Shown here: positions 34,740 to 44,030 of the stretch, piece by piece | Layout of the letters: each line of letters begins with the position of its first letter | Position numbering within the stretch: the stretch's first letter is position 1 | Source of the DNA: Streptococcus gallolyticus subsp. gallolyticus DSM 16831 | GTDB lineage: Bacteria > Bacillota > Bacilli > Lactobacillales > Streptococcaceae | Length of the DNA: 64,000 nt | Assembly: GCF_002000985.1 (NCBI RefSeq) | Contig: NZ_CP018822.1 | Coordinates: forward strand, 1,940,001-2,004,000 | Direction: 5' to 3' | Program-made: the position numbers and the translations under genes | The notes under the pieces: model-generated | Told to the model about the DNA's origin: nothing | Seen by the model: the letters and a program-made list of their open reading frames with translations, nothing else | The model's database searches: none

Positions 34740-35834
34740 CTAAGCCTCCAATGCGTGTTTTAGGTCATCAATTAAATCTTCAACATCTTCGATTCCAATA
34801 GATAAGCGCAATAAATCATTGGTTAATCCGTAAGACAAACGAACCTCTTCAGGAATGTCTGCGTGTGTTTGGGTTCTTGGGTAAGTGATTAAACTTTCCA
34901 CACCACCAAGACTTTCTGCAAATGTAATGATGTCAAGGCTATTGATAATATCTGGAATTTTACTTTCATCAACCACTCTGAAAGAAATCATGCCACCTTT
35001 ACCCGTATAAAGCACTTCTTTAACAGCAGGTAATTTTTCCAAAAATGCAACAATATCACGCGCATTTTCAGTTGATTTTTCCATGCGAAGTTTAAGGGTT
35101 TTTAGCCCACGCATCAACATATAAGAATCAAATGGTGATAAAGTTGGACCAGTCGTATTGAGATTGTAGAAAAGTTTGTCATATGTCTCTTTGTCGTTTG
35201 TAATCACAACGCCTGCTAAGACATCATTATGTCCTGCCAAATATTTTGTGGCTGAATGCACAACAATATCAGCTCCAAGTGGAATTGGATTTTGATAAAT
35301 TGGGCTGTAAAAAGTATTGTCCACAATAAGCTTAGCGCCCTTGGCATGAGCCGCATTCGCCACTTTTTCAATGTCAAATTCAACCATTAGTGGGTTCGTT
35401 GGGGTCTCAATGTAAACAATATCCGTGTCATCAGAAATCGCTGCTAAAAGCTCTGCTTCTGTATTGGTGTATTCAAACGAAAAACGCCCTTCTTTTTCTT
35501 TATCATTGAACCAACGGAAAGAGCCACCATATAAGTCACGTGCGGCAACTACTTTGGCTCCAACAGGAAAAATTTCAAAGGCTAAAACAATAGCACTCAT
35601 ACCAGATGACGTTGCAAGTGCATAATCTGCTTTTTCAATCGCTGCAAGTGTCTTTTCAAGTGTTGCGCGTGTTGGATTTTTCGTTCTTGTGTAATCAAAA
35701 CCTGTTGATTTTCCAAACTCTGGGTGTTGATAAGTTGTGGAAAAATGAATAGGTGCTGCTAACGCTCCTGTCGCTTCATCTGATTTTATTCCTGCATGTG
35801 CTAAAATAGTTGCCAATCTACAATCACTTTTCAT
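34740..35834 (-). CDS. metB: Trans-sulfuration PLP enzyme (cystathionine gamma-synthase type)
   Basis: 364 aa. Cys/Met metabolism PLP family: STTYQHPEFG, FDYTRTKNPTRATLEKTLAAIEKADYALATSSGMSAI, VDNTFYSP, PLP lysine in HSATKYLAGHND, and ESLITYPRTQTHADIP. The sequence alone does not separate gamma-synthase from beta/gamma-lyase; its partner with a PatB/MalY lyase favours gamma-synthase, giving a two-step route to homocysteine. GGGGGAG before ATG 35834. A MetR/MtaR-like half-palindrome lies upstream. Confidence 0.88.
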   Translation of the reverse strand: MKSDCRLATILAHAGIKSDEATGALAAPIHFSTTYQHPEFGKSTGFDYTRTKNPTRATLEKTLAAIEKADYALATSSGMSAIVLAFEIFPVGAKVVAARDLYGGSFRWFNDKEKEGRFSFEYTNTEAELLAAISDDTDIVYIETPTNPLMVEFDIEKVANAAHAKGAKLIVDNTFYSPIYQNPIPLGADIVVHSATKYLAGHNDVLAGVVITNDKETYDKLFYNLNTTGPTLSPFDSYMLMRGLKTLKLRMEKSTENARDIVAFLEKLPAVKEVLYTGKGGMISFRVVDESKIPDIINSLDIITFAESLGGVESLITYPRTQTHADIPEEVRLSYGLTNDLLRLSIGIEDVEDLIDDLKHALEA

Positions 35835-35957
35835 GGTGTCTCCCCCTCAAAACATATCACTACCAGCTATACTGGTCTATTAAAATTTATAAACTATTCT
35901 ATCATTTATTCGTTGAAATGCATGACTTTTTCGTTATTCTATTTCTTGATAATCAGC

Positions 35958-35974
35958 TATAAGTAAAAACTATA
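35958..35974. promoter_or_regulatory. Possible MetR/MtaR box upstream of metB
   Basis: TATAAGTAAAAACTATA has a perfect right half (AAACTATA) of the streptococcal methionine-regulator palindrome as I recall it (TATAGTTT-N-AAACTATA), but a poor left half. It lies about 125 bp upstream of metB. A minus-strand extended -10 (TGATAGAAT) is near 35900. Confidence 0.35.
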
Positions 35975-35984
35975 ACTAAAAAAA

Positions 35985-36291
35985 CAGTCCAGTGGACTGT
36001 TTTTTCACGAGCCTTGAAATAAAGAAGCGAGTCAGTCCTGTGGACGTTTTTTTCACGAGCCTTGAAATAAAGAAGCGAGTCAGTCCTGTGGACGTTTTTT
36101 TCACAAGCCTTGAAATAAAGAAGCGAGTCAGTCCTGTGGACGTTTTTTTCACGAGCCTTGAAATAAAGAAGCGAGTCAGTCCTGTGGACTGTTTTTTCAC
36201 GAGCCTAGAAAAAAGAAAGCGAGTTAACCCCAGTGGACGTTTTTTTTCACGAGCCTTGAAATAAAGAAGCGAGTCAGTCCTGTGGACTGTT
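35985..36291. repeat. 48-bp tandem repeat array, about 6.4 copies
   Basis: Unit: a CAGTCC-(a/t)GTGGAC(t)G palindrome, six to eight T, then cacgaGCCTtGAAATaAAgAAGCGAGT. Copies start at 35985, 36033, 36081, 36129, 36177, about 36225 and 36275. Units 2-4 are nearly identical (one G to A); the sixth is diverged and the last is cut short. The first palindrome ACAGTCCAGTGGACTGT is flanked by A6 and T6, a bidirectional terminator. Since 48 is divisible by 3, both strands stay open with a 16-residue periodic translation, but nothing else suggests a protein. The array starts 5 bp after the murJ stop. Confidence 0.92.
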
Positions 36292-36295
36292 TTCA

Positions 36296-37930
36296 TCATT
36301 CTAAATGTAGTTTTTGGCGGAGTGCTTTTGCTCTGCCACCAATTAATTTATCAAGCAGACGAGTTACCAAAGCAAGGAAGCCGTAAACAAGCACACCTAA
36401 GGCACCTACAAGCACAATATAAACAACACTACCGACACGTGTCGTTGGGCTAACAATAAAATGAAGTCCAACGGTTGCTATGGCAACAATAACACCCATA
36501 ATAACTGTTAAAATACTAACGAGAAGAATTCCTCGCCACAAAGCTTTACGGTTAAAGCGTGTCACTTCATGAATGCGCTTATACATCAGAATAATTGGTA
36601 TTGTTAAACCAATGGCTGTGGATAAAAGTGGGCCATAAGCGTGGAAGAAATAGATAAACGGAATTTGCAAAACAATCTTAATAATTAAACCGTAACCAAA
36701 ATATCGAATAGCTTTGCGATTTTCAAATAAGGCTTGAAGCATAGGCGCTAAAAGGCTATAAAGTGCTAAGAAAATTACTTGCACCAAGGCACCTACAAAT
36801 AGCCAAAGGGCTGTGCTATTTGGCGCACCGTAGAAAAGCGTATAGACTGGTTGTGCTAAAATAATCGCCCCAAGCATTGCTGGGAAAAGCACCATACACA
36901 GCATTTGCAAACTATTAATAACCAAATGCGCTGCTGCTTTTTTGTCTTTATTAACAAAGTTTTCTGTCAAAAGGGGAATCCCAGCTCCACCGATGGCAGT
37001 AGCCAAAGAAATCAAAATCATCGTTACTTTATTTGGATTACTTGACAAATAAGCATATAAAATTTGCAATTCTTTGGTCGTATGCGACGTAAACAACTTC
37101 ATTGTGTTGATAAATGACAACTGGTCAACAATCTGGAAGAGTTGAATCGCTGCTCCTGTAATGATAAACGGAATAGCTTCTTTTATCGTTTCAATGATAA
37201 TCGCATTGGCATCAATATCAACATCATTATTTCCTGCAGAGAAAATAGCTTGCAATTTACCCTCGCGCCAAAGGAAGAAAAGGAGGACGAGGACACTAGC
37301 AATCATTCCGATAAAAGCAGCAAACGTTGATTGAACAACGGCTGAAACATAATCACCAGAGCCAATTTTCATAATCATGAAAGCTGTTAAAAGCATCCAG
37401 ATAACACGGATAATTTGCTCTGCAATTTGGCTCATGGCATAAGGTTTTAAATTATTAAATCCTTGGAAAAAGCCACGTAGAACACTCATTGACGGGAAAA
37501 GCAAGAGTGCCCAAGATAGACTTTTCATAACACGAACCAAATCAGCTCCGCCACCACTCCAAGCAGCTAGAATTGGTGAGCCAATGTACATAATCGCCGC
37601 AAAAATAAGCCCCAATACCAAGGTCAATCTTAAAATTTTACGTAATAAATAATAACTAGTATCTTCTTGACCTAACGTATTATACTTCGAAACCTGTTTA
37701 GCAATGGCAACAGGAATTCCCGCGGTTGAGATGAGTAGGAAAACGGCGTAAATATTATAGCCCATTCCAAAAAGTGCATTGGCTTGCTCACCGTGAGTCC
37801 CCATCCAAGCATACCAAGGGATAATGTAGAAAGCACCCAAAAGGCGACTAATAAAGTTTGACGCTGTCAACCATGCCGCCCCGCGCACCATCTGTTGCTG
37901 CTGTGTCATATTTGTTTTGTTTTCAGACAT
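36296..37930 (-). CDS. murJ: Lipid II flippase MurJ (YtgP/SpoVB family)
   Basis: 544 aa with about 14 membrane helices of the MOP superfamily. The start MVRGAAWLTASNFISRLLGAFYIIPWYAWMG and ISTAGIPVAIAKQVSKYN are typical of streptococcal YtgP-type MurJ, which flips lipid-linked peptidoglycan precursor. AGGAAG before ATG 37930. Divergent from murE, so two peptidoglycan steps share the intergenic region. Terminated by the repeat array. Confidence 0.92.
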   Translation of the reverse strand: MSENKTNMTQQQQMVRGAAWLTASNFISRLLGAFYIIPWYAWMGTHGEQANALFGMGYNIYAVFLLISTAGIPVAIAKQVSKYNTLGQEDTSYYLLRKILRLTLVLGLIFAAIMYIGSPILAAWSGGGADLVRVMKSLSWALLLFPSMSVLRGFFQGFNNLKPYAMSQIAEQIIRVIWMLLTAFMIMKIGSGDYVSAVVQSTFAAFIGMIASVLVLLFFLWREGKLQAIFSAGNNDVDIDANAIIIETIKEAIPFIITGAAIQLFQIVDQLSFINTMKLFTSHTTKELQILYAYLSSNPNKVTMILISLATAIGGAGIPLLTENFVNKDKKAAAHLVINSLQMLCMVLFPAMLGAIILAQPVYTLFYGAPNSTALWLFVGALVQVIFLALYSLLAPMLQALFENRKAIRYFGYGLIIKIVLQIPFIYFFHAYGPLLSTAIGLTIPIILMYKRIHEVTRFNRKALWRGILLVSILTVIMGVIVAIATVGLHFIVSPTTRVGSVVYIVLVGALGVLVYGFLALVTRLLDKLIGGRAKALRQKLHLE

Positions 37931-37990
37931 AGTATTCTTCCTAATTTTTAAAATAAGCGTTACTTTTTATTATAAACTTTTGATTGTGAC

Positions 37991-38019
37991 TTGTAAAACA
38001 AAGACATTAAGTCTAAAAT
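37991..38019 (+). promoter_or_regulatory. murE promoter, start site at or next to the ATG
   Basis: -35 TTGTAA (37991-37996), exactly 17-nt spacer, -10 TAAAAT (38014-38019). Seven bases later comes the murE ATG (38027). The GAGAG before the ATG would be upstream of +1. Confidence 0.6.
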
Positions 38020-38026
38020 AGAGAGT

Positions 38027-39478
38027 ATGATTACACTTGAAAAAACCCTCGACATTCTGAAAAATGACCATAATTTTCGCGAAATTATTTTCCATAATCA
38101 CTATTCTTTAGATTGGAAAGAAAATCCAAGTTTTTCTAAGATTAGTTTTGATAGTCGCGAAGCAGACAAATCCACACTTTTCTTTGCCAAAGGTGCGACC
38201 TTTAAAAAAGAGTATCTTGAGCAAGCAATTAAAAATGGCTTGACTTTCTATGTTAGCCAAGTTGATTATGAGCTTGATATTCCAGCGATTATCGTTACTG
38301 ATATCAAAAAAGCCATGAGCTTAATCGCCATGGAATTTTATGGTCATCCAGAAAATGATTTGAAAATCATTGCTTTTACGGGAACAAAAGGGAAAACAAC
38401 CGCTGCTTATTTTGCCTACAATATCTTGAAACAAAGCCACAGACCTGCGATGTTTTCTACCATGAACACAACTTTGGACGGCAAAACTTTCTTTAAATCA
38501 AAATTAACAACGCCTGAAAGTCTTGACCTTTTCAAAATGATGGCAACGGCTGTCCAAAATGGTATGACACACCTTATCATGGAGGTTTCTAGTCAAGCTT
38601 ATCTGGTTGAACGTGTTTATGGATTGACTTTTGACGTCGGAGCATTTCTCAATATCAGTCCAGACCATATTGGACCGATTGAACACCCAACATTTGAAGA
38701 TTATTTCTACCACAAACGTCTTTTAATGGCAAATAGCAAAGCTGTGGTTGTCAATGCAGGAATGGATTACTTTGATGTTATCGCACAACAAGTTGCCAAT
38801 ACTCCTCATGATTTTTACGGCAAGGATTCTGATAATACGATTGAAAATGGCAGAGCTTTTGACTTTGATGTGACTGGCAAACTAGCAGGACATTATGATA
38901 TTCAGCTCATTGGCTCATTTAACCAAGAAAATGCGGTTGCTGCTGGTCTTGCTTGTCTGCGTTTGGGAACAAGTCTAGCTGACATTCAAAAAGGAATTGC
39001 CCAAACAAGTGTCCCTGGTCGCATGGAAGTCATTACGCAAACTAATGGTGCTAAAGTCTTTGTCGATTATGCACACAATGGTGACAGTCTTGAAAAACTG
39101 TTATCTGTCGTTGAGGAACACCAAAAAGGCGATCTTCACCTGATTCTTGGTGCAACTGGTAATAAGGGAGAAAGCCGTCGTGCTGACTTTGCTCGTGTCA
39201 TCAATGCTCACCCAAATCTTCACGTTATCTTAACAGCTGATGACCCTAATTACGAAGACCCACAAGCTATTGCCGAAGAAATTGCTAGTCAAGTGACACG
39301 TCCACTTGACATTCAAGTTGACCGTGAAAAGGCTATTTCACAAGCTATGGCACGAACTAATAATGAGACAGATGCCGTTATTATCGCTGGTAAAGGAGCT
39401 GACGCTTATCAAATCGTAAACGGTGAACGCACAGCTTATGCTGGTGATTTGAACATCGCCAAAAATTACCTTAATTAG
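38027..39478 (+). CDS. murE: UDP-MurNAc-tripeptide synthetase, L-lysine adding
   Basis: 483 aa Mur ligase. ATP loop [13 protein letters not shown] (about residue 118), carbamoylated-lysine region, and the substrate-specificity motif DDPNYEDP in place of the DNPR of meso-DAP enzymes, indicating L-Lys, as expected for streptococcal wall with FemABX-made bridges. ATG 38027 appears leaderless. Divergent from murJ. Confidence 0.96.
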   Translation: MITLEKTLDILKNDHNFREIIFHNHYSLDWKENPSFSKISFDSREADKSTLFFAKGATFKKEYLEQAIKNGLTFYVSQVDYELDIPAIIVTDIKKAMSLIAMEFYGHPENDLKIIAFTGTKGKTTAAYFAYNILKQSHRPAMFSTMNTTLDGKTFFKSKLTTPESLDLFKMMATAVQNGMTHLIMEVSSQAYLVERVYGLTFDVGAFLNISPDHIGPIEHPTFEDYFYHKRLLMANSKAVVVNAGMDYFDVIAQQVANTPHDFYGKDSDNTIENGRAFDFDVTGKLAGHYDIQLIGSFNQENAVAAGLACLRLGTSLADIQKGIAQTSVPGRMEVITQTNGAKVFVDYAHNGDSLEKLLSVVEEHQKGDLHLILGATGNKGESRRADFARVINAHPNLHVILTADDPNYEDPQAIAEEIASQVTRPLDIQVDREKAISQAMARTNNETDAVIIAGKGADAYQIVNGERTAYAGDLNIAKNYLN

Positions 39479-39540
39479 AACAATTTTAAGTATTATTTTG
39501 AATGATTCTAATCACTAAAATGTAATAAAAATATTTAAAC

Positions 39541-39567
39541 AAAAGGCTTTTCAGAGGCCTTTTTTCT
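39541..39567 (+). terminator. murE terminator
   Basis: Stem AAAGGC/GCCTTT (39542-39547, 39557-39562) and a T-run. Confidence 0.75.
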
Positions 39568-39654
39568 TGTTACAATAAGAAAACAATTCTCGATTTAGGG
39601 ACTTGTTTTTGGGAAGATAAATTCCCCTAAAATCATTTTGAAAGGAGGTCGATT

Positions 39655-40437
39655 ATGTCAGATATTTACGCTGAAAACATCTCAGTAGCTTACGATGATA
39701 AAGTGATTATCAATGACTTATCTGCCACCATAGCAAAACAAAAAATCACGACAATTATCGGTGCCAATGGTTGTGGTAAATCAACTTTATTAAAAGCTTT
39801 AACACGCATTCATGCCCTTAAAGCTGGTCAAGTATTTATTGACGGAGAGGCAATTGCTCATTTACCAACTAAAGAAATTGCCAAAAAGTTAGCACTACTC
39901 CCCCAAATGCTTGAGGCGACTGAAGGGATTTCAGTTTATGAGCTTGTCTCATACGGTCGCTTTCCACATCAAAACTATTTGGGAAGTTTGAGCGACACAG
40001 ACAAGGAAAAAATCAACTGGGCAATGGAAATAACCAAAGTTGTTGAATTTGCCAATGAAAAAGTTGATTCGCTTTCAGGTGGTCAACGTCAACGTGTTTG
40101 GATTGCTATGGCTTTAGCGCAAGACACAGATACTATTTTTTTAGACGAGCCAACAACTTATCTAGATATGAACCACCAGCTGGAAATCTTGGAATTACTC
40201 CAAGAACTTAACCAAGATACCCAGAAAACTATTATTATGGTTTTGCACGATTTGAACTTATCAGCACGTTTTTCTGACGAATTGATTGCCATGAAAGCTG
40301 GCGCGATTAAATATCACGGTAAGGTTCAAGACATCATGACAGCAGACATTTTACGTGATATTTTTAATATCGAAGCCCATATCGTTCAAGACCCTATCCA
40401 CAATCATCCTATTTTGCTGACTTATCAGCTAACATAG
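39655..40437 (+). CDS. fhuC: Iron-siderophore ABC transporter ATPase (FhuC/FtsA-like)
   Basis: 260 aa. FecE/FhuC family: Walker A GANGCGKST, signature LSGGQRQRVWIAMALAQDT, Walker B IFLDEPTTYLD. AAAGGAGG before ATG 39655. The gene order ATPase, lipoprotein, permease, permease is that of streptococcal fhuCDBG/ftsABCD, which import hydroxamate siderophores such as ferrichrome. A short GGGAA/TTCCC hairpin (39612-39627) lies in the leader; no clear Fur/MtsR box found. Confidence 0.92.
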   Translation: MSDIYAENISVAYDDKVIINDLSATIAKQKITTIIGANGCGKSTLLKALTRIHALKAGQVFIDGEAIAHLPTKEIAKKLALLPQMLEATEGISVYELVSYGRFPHQNYLGSLSDTDKEKINWAMEITKVVEFANEKVDSLSGGQRQRVWIAMALAQDTDTIFLDEPTTYLDMNHQLEILELLQELNQDTQKTIIMVLHDLNLSARFSDELIAMKAGAIKYHGKVQDIMTADILRDIFNIEAHIVQDPIHNHPILLTYQLT

Positions 40438-40458
40438 ATTTTTATTAGGAGAATAGAC

Positions 40459-41391
40459 ATGAAAAAGTTTTTCGCCGTTTTAACGACTTTTCTAGCAACA
40501 TTTTTACTCGTTGCTTGCCATAATACATCATCGACTTCAGATGATACCGAGTTATCTAGCATGCCTAAAATTACTGGATTTTCTTATGAAGGAGATATTC
40601 CTAAAAATCCTCAAAAGGTCATTAATTTTGCCTACTCATACACAGGTTATTTATTAGAACTCGGTGTCAATGTTTCAAGTTATTCACTTGATTTAGAAAA
40701 AAATAGCCCTGCTTTTGGTGATCAATTAGCTGACGCTGTCCAATTAACATCAGATGATACCGAAGCTATTGCTGCCCAAAAACCAGACCTTATCATTGCT
40801 TTTTCAACAGATGAAAATCTTGATGATTTGAAAGCAATTGCTCCTGTTTTAGTCATTGAATACGGTAAAAGTGATTATTTGGAAATGATGACTAATCTCG
40901 GAAAAGTTTTTGATAAAGAAAATGAAGCACAAGAATGGCTTGATAACTGGGAAACTAAAACTGCTGAAGCTAAAGAAGAACTGAGTCAATACATTGATTC
41001 ATCAACGACTTTTACGGTTATGGATTTTTACGACAAAGATATCTACCTTTATGGTAATAACTGGGGACGTGGTGGTGAGTTGATTTATGATTCGCTTGGT
41101 TATGCTGCACCACAAAAAGTCCAAGATGATGTTTTCCCTGCTGGCTGGTTTGGCATTTCACAAGAAGTTCTTGGAGATTATATCGGAGACTACGTTGTTC
41201 TTAATGTTAGTGACGACACTAAAGAAGCGGCAGCTTCCCTAAAAGAAAGCGATGTTTGGAACAATATTTCTGCTGTGAAAAATAATCACGTTTTAGAAGT
41301 TGATGAAAGCCTCTTCTACTTCTCAGACCCAATGTCGCTTGATAAACAGCTGGATGCTTTTGTATCAGCAATCAAGCAAGCTAATAGTTAA
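40459..41391 (+). CDS. fhuD: Iron-siderophore binding lipoprotein (FhuD/FtsB-like)
   Basis: 310 aa. Signal peptide with lipobox LVAC (Cys at about 20), then a type III binding fold: NPQKVINFAYSYTGYLLELGV, AAQKPDLIIAFSTDENLDDL, and a C-terminal SDPMSLDKQLDAF. The family binds ferric siderophores or heme; streptococci make no siderophores, so it would take xenosiderophores. 21 bp after fhuC, with TAGGAGAA. Confidence 0.9.
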   Translation: MKKFFAVLTTFLATFLLVACHNTSSTSDDTELSSMPKITGFSYEGDIPKNPQKVINFAYSYTGYLLELGVNVSSYSLDLEKNSPAFGDQLADAVQLTSDDTEAIAAQKPDLIIAFSTDENLDDLKAIAPVLVIEYGKSDYLEMMTNLGKVFDKENEAQEWLDNWETKTAEAKEELSQYIDSSTTFTVMDFYDKDIYLYGNNWGRGGELIYDSLGYAAPQKVQDDVFPAGWFGISQEVLGDYIGDYVVLNVSDDTKEAAASLKESDVWNNISAVKNNHVLEVDESLFYFSDPMSLDKQLDAFVSAIKQANS

Positions 41392-41468
41392 ACTCACTTA
41401 CCAGCTGAGAACTGCCTGCAATCCATACGCTAGGCAGTTTTCGCTGATTTCTCTGAAAGGGAAAGACA

Positions 41469-42491
41469 ATGAAACAACTGTACCTTCTTTTTCAAAAGAA
41501 TAAACGTTTAAGAGTGTGGCTTCTTTTTTTCAGCCTATGTTTTCTTTTTATCCTTGGTTGGTATTTAAGCCTTCGCTTTGGTGCGGTAGCTTATTCTAAT
41601 GCTCAATTAATGAGTGTTTTTAGACACCCTTTAACTGATTCTAGCTTACAAGATGTGATTTTTGATTTGCGGCTTCCAAGAACCATTGCTGCTATTTTAG
41701 TTGGGGCTGCCATGGCACAAGCTGGTAGCATTATTCAAGGCGTTACTCGTAATCCTATTGCTGACCCTGGTTTGCTTGGCATTAATGCTGGCGCTGGTTT
41801 AGCCTTGATTGTAGGTTATGCCATTTTTGGTAGTATGCATTACAGTTTGATTTTAATCATTTGTCTGTTTGGTGCGATTTTAGCTGCTATTTTAGTATTT
41901 GGAATAGCTTATCATCCTCGAAAAGGATACCAACAACTTCGACTCATTTTAGCAGGTGCTATGATTTCAACCCTATTTTCATCACTTGGTCAGGCAATAA
42001 CGATGTATTTTGATTTGTCAAAAGCAGTTATCGGTTGGCAATCTGGTGGCTTAGCACAAATAAATTGGAAAATGTTGGGAATTATTGCGCCTTTTATTAT
42101 CCTTGGCTTGCTATTAGCGCAGCTTTTTGCGCGTCAATTAACCATTCTAAGTCTTGATGAAACAGTTGCTAAAGCTCTGGGGCAACGAACTTTTGCCATG
42201 ACCATGACTTTCCTTGCTATTGTGGTTATCTTATCGGCTGCCGCCGTGGCTCTTGTTGGCAGCATTGCATTTGTCGGGCTTATCATTCCTCATTTTGTCA
42301 AAATGTTTGTGGCGAAAGATTATCGGATTATCCTTCCTTTAACAGCATTTGCTGGGAGCACTTTTATGCTTTGGGTCGATTTGATTTGCCGTACAATCAA
42401 TCCGCCAGCAGAAACGCCAGTTAGTGCGATTGTTAGTATCGTTGGCTTACCATGCTTTCTGTGGTTGGTGCGAAGGGGGGAAAATTTATGA
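41469..42491 (+). CDS. fhuB: Iron-siderophore ABC permease (FecCD family)
   Basis: 340 aa, about nine helices. LRLPRTIAAILVGAAMAQAGSIIQGVTRNPIADPGLLGINAGAGLALI is the FecCD signature; VGSIAFVGLIIPHFVKMFV is the coupling helix region. GAAAGGGAAAG before ATG 41469. Forms a heterodimer with the next gene, which it overlaps by four bp (ATGA). Confidence 0.92.
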   Translation: MKQLYLLFQKNKRLRVWLLFFSLCFLFILGWYLSLRFGAVAYSNAQLMSVFRHPLTDSSLQDVIFDLRLPRTIAAILVGAAMAQAGSIIQGVTRNPIADPGLLGINAGAGLALIVGYAIFGSMHYSLILIICLFGAILAAILVFGIAYHPRKGYQQLRLILAGAMISTLFSSLGQAITMYFDLSKAVIGWQSGGLAQINWKMLGIIAPFIILGLLLAQLFARQLTILSLDETVAKALGQRTFAMTMTFLAIVVILSAAAVALVGSIAFVGLIIPHFVKMFVAKDYRIILPLTAFAGSTFMLWVDLICRTINPPAETPVSAIVSIVGLPCFLWLVRRGENL

Positions 42492-43489
42492 CATCTGGAA
42501 AGAAGGTAGCTTGTCATTTCAGCGTTCTCATTTTTCTGTTATGTCTTATTTTCCTGCTATCCTTATCTCTAGGATATGCTAATTCCTCACTTCTAGAGGT
42601 TTGCAAGGTCTTTTTAGGAAAATCAGATGCAACCATGTCTTTCATTGTCACGCAAATCAGACTGCCGCGCATTTTGGCTTGTATGCTCAGTGGCGGCTCG
42701 CTTGCCATGTCAGGTGTCTTGCTTCAAACACTCACTAAAAATCCCTTAGCCGATTCAGGTATTTTAGGAATAAATGCAGGAGCTGGGCTCGTGATTGCGA
42801 TTATGGTTGGGCTTTTGGATGTTACCAATTCAATGATGATTGCGCTTATGCCATTTTTAGCCATGTTAGGTGGTATTCTGACCATTTGTACTGTTTATTT
42901 TGTTTCACGTCAGAAAAATCAGCCGATTAGTCCGACACGCCTTATCATTACAGGTGTTGGGATTTCTAGCTTGCTTTCAGGTATCATGATTTCAATCATT
43001 GCTAACCTTGATACGAGTAAGACGGATTATATCGTCTCATGGCTAAGCGGAAAAGTAAGTGGTGGCAATTGGCAGACATTGATGATTTTAGCACCGCTGC
43101 TATTAGTCACTTGGCTACTAACTTACATTCAAAGTTATGCACTAAATATTATGAGCCTTAACGAAGAAACAGCTATCGCTTTAGGTTTAAATCTAAAACG
43201 AGAACGTCTCTACACACTAATATTCTCGACTGCCTTGGCGGCGCTTAGTGTTGTTCTTGTGGGCAATATTACATTTATCGGTCTGCTTGCTGGTCACATC
43301 ACGCGCCAATTATTAGGAAGCGACCACCGCATTAGCCTTCCGTCTAGTCTGTTAATCGGAATGATTATCTTTTTAATCGCCGATACGATTGGACGTGTTT
43401 TCTTAGTCGGCACAGGAATTCCAACAGGACTTGTCGTTGCCGTTATCGGAGCACCTTATTTTCTCTATCTAATGATAAAAACAACGTGA
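42488..43489 (+). CDS. fhuG: Iron-siderophore ABC permease (FecCD family)
   Basis: 333 aa. IRLPRILACMLSGGSLAMSGVLLQTLTKNPLADSGILGINAGAGLVI and the coupling region VLVGNITFIGLLAGHITRQLLG. ATG 42488 follows GGGGGGAA; the frame is open further upstream inside fhuB but without a ribosome site. Last gene of the operon; no classical terminator follows, only the degenerate palindrome at 43494. Confidence 0.92.
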   Translation: MTSGKKVACHFSVLIFLLCLIFLLSLSLGYANSSLLEVCKVFLGKSDATMSFIVTQIRLPRILACMLSGGSLAMSGVLLQTLTKNPLADSGILGINAGAGLVIAIMVGLLDVTNSMMIALMPFLAMLGGILTICTVYFVSRQKNQPISPTRLIITGVGISSLLSGIMISIIANLDTSKTDYIVSWLSGKVSGGNWQTLMILAPLLLVTWLLTYIQSYALNIMSLNEETAIALGLNLKRERLYTLIFSTALAALSVVLVGNITFIGLLAGHITRQLLGSDHRISLPSSLLIGMIIFLIADTIGRVFLVGTGIPTGLVVAVIGAPYFLYLMIKTT

Positions 43490-43493
43490 ATTG

Positions 43494-43562
43494 TCCAATG
43501 GACTTAACTCGATTTTTAATTCTCATGCTGAAGAAAAAGTCTTTTTTGATACTTCCCTTAGG
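43494..43562. repeat. Degenerate palindrome unit and element 5' module
   Basis: TTGTCCAATGGACTT and ACTCGATTTTTAATTCTCATG make a degenerate, opposite-strand version of the 48-bp unit. It is followed by AGAAAAAGTCTTTTTT and GATACTTCCCTTAGG, which match the minus strand of 732-765. GATACTT(c/a)CC also recurs inverted at 43675-43685. Confidence 0.6.
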
Positions 43563-43634
43563 TGGTGTGGACGGCAGCGACTTCCTGCGGAATTCCATAC
43601 CTAAGTTTTGAGCCTAAAGTCTCAAAACTTCCGT

Positions 43635-43760
43635 GTGGCTGATTTTATCAATACCTTAGCCACTTTCACCACAGCGGTAAGTATCGTCTTGTTGCTCACT
43701 TCGTTCGCGAATAATCCTAAAATCGAACAGAGAGACAACAATTGTTTGCAACTTATTTGA
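43635..43760 (+). CDS. Small hydrophobic peptide, 41 aa (copy 2)
   Basis: GTG at 43635 starts VADFINTLATFTTAVSIV and continues through a hydrophobic segment to FANNPKIEQRDNN, stop TGA at 43758. It aligns without gaps with the 397-492 peptide; the shared frame goes on upstream for about four codons (QN-F/L-R), so the true start may be the TTG at 43608. No good Shine-Dalgarno is visible; a stem of nine bp (AGTTTTGAG/CTCAAAACT, 43604-43629) covers the start region. Function unknown. Confidence 0.4.
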   Translation: MADFINTLATFTTAVSIVLLLTSFANNPKIEQRDNNCLQLI

Positions 43761-43913
43761 GTTAAAAGTAAATTTATCTTCAATCTTTTTTTGTTAAAAA
43801 ATAAAAAACTTAGGAATACTGTTATATCAGTATTTCTAAAAGTTTATTTAAGTCGATAGACACACTCTAAATTTACAACATTTATACTGCTGAAGAGGGG
43901 CTATGCTCTGAAC
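43761..43913. other. AT-rich intergenic stretch without a recognised feature
   Basis: Between peptide copy 2 and the palindromic units. It contains GTTAAAAAATAAAAAACTTAGG and a weak inverted repeat around AATACTGTTATATCAGTATT (43813-43834), possibly a terminator-like stem for the peptide gene. Nothing else is evident. Confidence 0.3.
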
Positions 43914-44030
43914 TGTCCACTGGACTTGACTCGCTTTTCTATTTTCAAGCTCGTGAAAAAACAGTCCGCTGGACCTAACTCGCTTTTTTGTTTTCAGGCT
44001 CATGAAAACCCTGTCCACTGGACAGGTTTT
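43914..44030. repeat. Two opposite-strand 48-bp units ending in a palindromic terminator
   Basis: Units GTCCACTGGACTTGACTCGC and GTCCGCTGGACCTAACTCGC, each followed by a T-rich stretch and (c)aagCTCgTGAAAA or caggCTCaTGAAAA, are the reverse complement of the 36 kb unit. The last palindrome CCTGTCCACTGGACAGG (44010-44026) with its T-run touches the stop codon of the next gene and should terminate it. Confidence 0.85.

Noticed and set aside
35985..36291. CRISPR array
   Set aside because: The copies are directly contiguous with no unique spacers, and no cas genes are near.
35976..36299. Open frames on both strands through the 48-bp array, with 16-residue periodicity
   Set aside because: The frames exist only because the unit length is a multiple of three; no ribosome site, and the palindromes are terminator-like. 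Repetitive noncoding DNA is simpler.
39503..39514. TGATT-CT-AATCA as a metal-regulator box for the fhu operon
   Set aside because: It is short, lies between the murE stop and the murE terminator, and matches no metal-regulator consensus well.
43548..43685. Miniature transposon (MITE) with inverted ends GATACTT-CC...GG-AAGTATC
   Set aside because: The ends match imperfectly, no target-site duplication is seen, and the right end lies inside the peptide reading frame.
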